Notes under the pieces: model-generated
The model's database searches: none
Seen by the model: the letters and a program-made list of their open reading frames with translations, nothing else
Told to the model about the DNA's origin: nothing
Program-made: the position numbers and the translations under genes
In this document: positions 13,312-13,339 of the stretch, piece by piece
How positions within the stretch are numbered: position 1 is the stretch's first letter
Layout: each line of letters starts with the position of its first letter
From: Candidatus Zixiibacteriota bacterium
Lineage (GTDB): Bacteria > Zixibacteria > MSB-5A5 > SM1-73
Direction: 5' to 3'
Length of the DNA: 13,339 nt
NCBI GenBank assembly: GCA_020341875.1
Contig: CP070839.1
Location: 311,649-324,987 of the forward strand

Positions 13312-13333
13312 GTAGGCGCAGGCTCCAGCCTAC
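13312..13333. repeat. GTAGGC / GCCTAC inverted repeat, probable edge of a dispersed repeat
   Basis: GTAGGC (13312-13317) and GCCTAC (13328-13333) flank GCAGGCTCCA, itself part of an AGGCTCCAGCCT near-palindrome. Units of the form 'GCAGGCTCCAGCCTGC' are frequent interspersed intergenic repeats in environmental genomes. This copy sits at the window edge, so its full length cannot be judged. Confidence 0.35.
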
Positions 13334-13339
13334 GCTACC

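Noticed and set aside
1..13339. CRISPR arrays, tRNAs, rRNAs, insertion sequences
   Set aside because: No regularly spaced direct repeats, tRNA T-loop/CCA patterns, rRNA segments or transposase-like frames were seen.

Overview
The window looks like a chromosomal segment of a free-living, probably uncultured bacterium (about half GC). Signs of its type are a giant eukaryotic-like Ser/Thr kinase fused to a sigma-54 activator, a secreted protein ending in dockerin-like repeats of the 'NVGDVVFLVNYLYRGG' kind, a small multiheme cytochrome, and a PATAN/DUF4388 signalling scaffold. This mixture is familiar from metagenome-derived lineages of the FCB/Zixibacteria or deltaproteobacterial type. No rRNA or ribosomal protein is present, so the assignment is inference only.

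Layout. (1) 1-5756, minus strand: a 1676-residue regulator (kinase, STAND-like ATPase, TPRs, GAF, sigma-54 AAA+, Fis-type HTH). A 311-base gap follows, then a 73-residue secreted small protein, then the start of a further gene that leaves the window. The gap holds a near-consensus -24/-12 (sigma-54) promoter facing the small gene, two inverted repeats where activator sites are expected, and five copies of one hexamer. (2) 5757-7236: mostly non-coding DNA with a strong sigma-70-type promoter, a 158-base self-complementary element (candidate structured RNA or mobile repeat) and one 59-residue basic ORF. (3) 7237-7937: promoter, exported c554-type cytochrome and strong terminator. (4) 7938-9062: non-coding DNA around a divergently placed cold-shock protein gene (minus strand), whose leader carries a terminator-like hairpin. 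(5) 9063-10001: an MsrB-MsrA fusion, convergent with (6) 10176-12359, a five-domain MshEN / pseudo-receiver / degenerate HD-GYP / pseudo-receiver / PATAN protein. (7) 12712-13251: an exported protein with two dockerin-like repeats. The window ends in an inverted repeat.

Most interesting reading: region 1 looks like a self-contained signalling cassette. A kinase-fused enhancer-binding protein (EBP) sits immediately upstream of a sigma-54 promoter with paired candidate operators, and that promoter drives a secreted peptide with a hydrophobic tail. The EBP carries an unusual substitution in the GAFTGA loop that normally touches sigma-54. Secondary points are a CxCH haem motif, a candidate attenuator before the cold-shock gene, a signalling scaffold whose catalytic and phospho-acceptor residues look lost, and a 158-base dyad with its own promoter.
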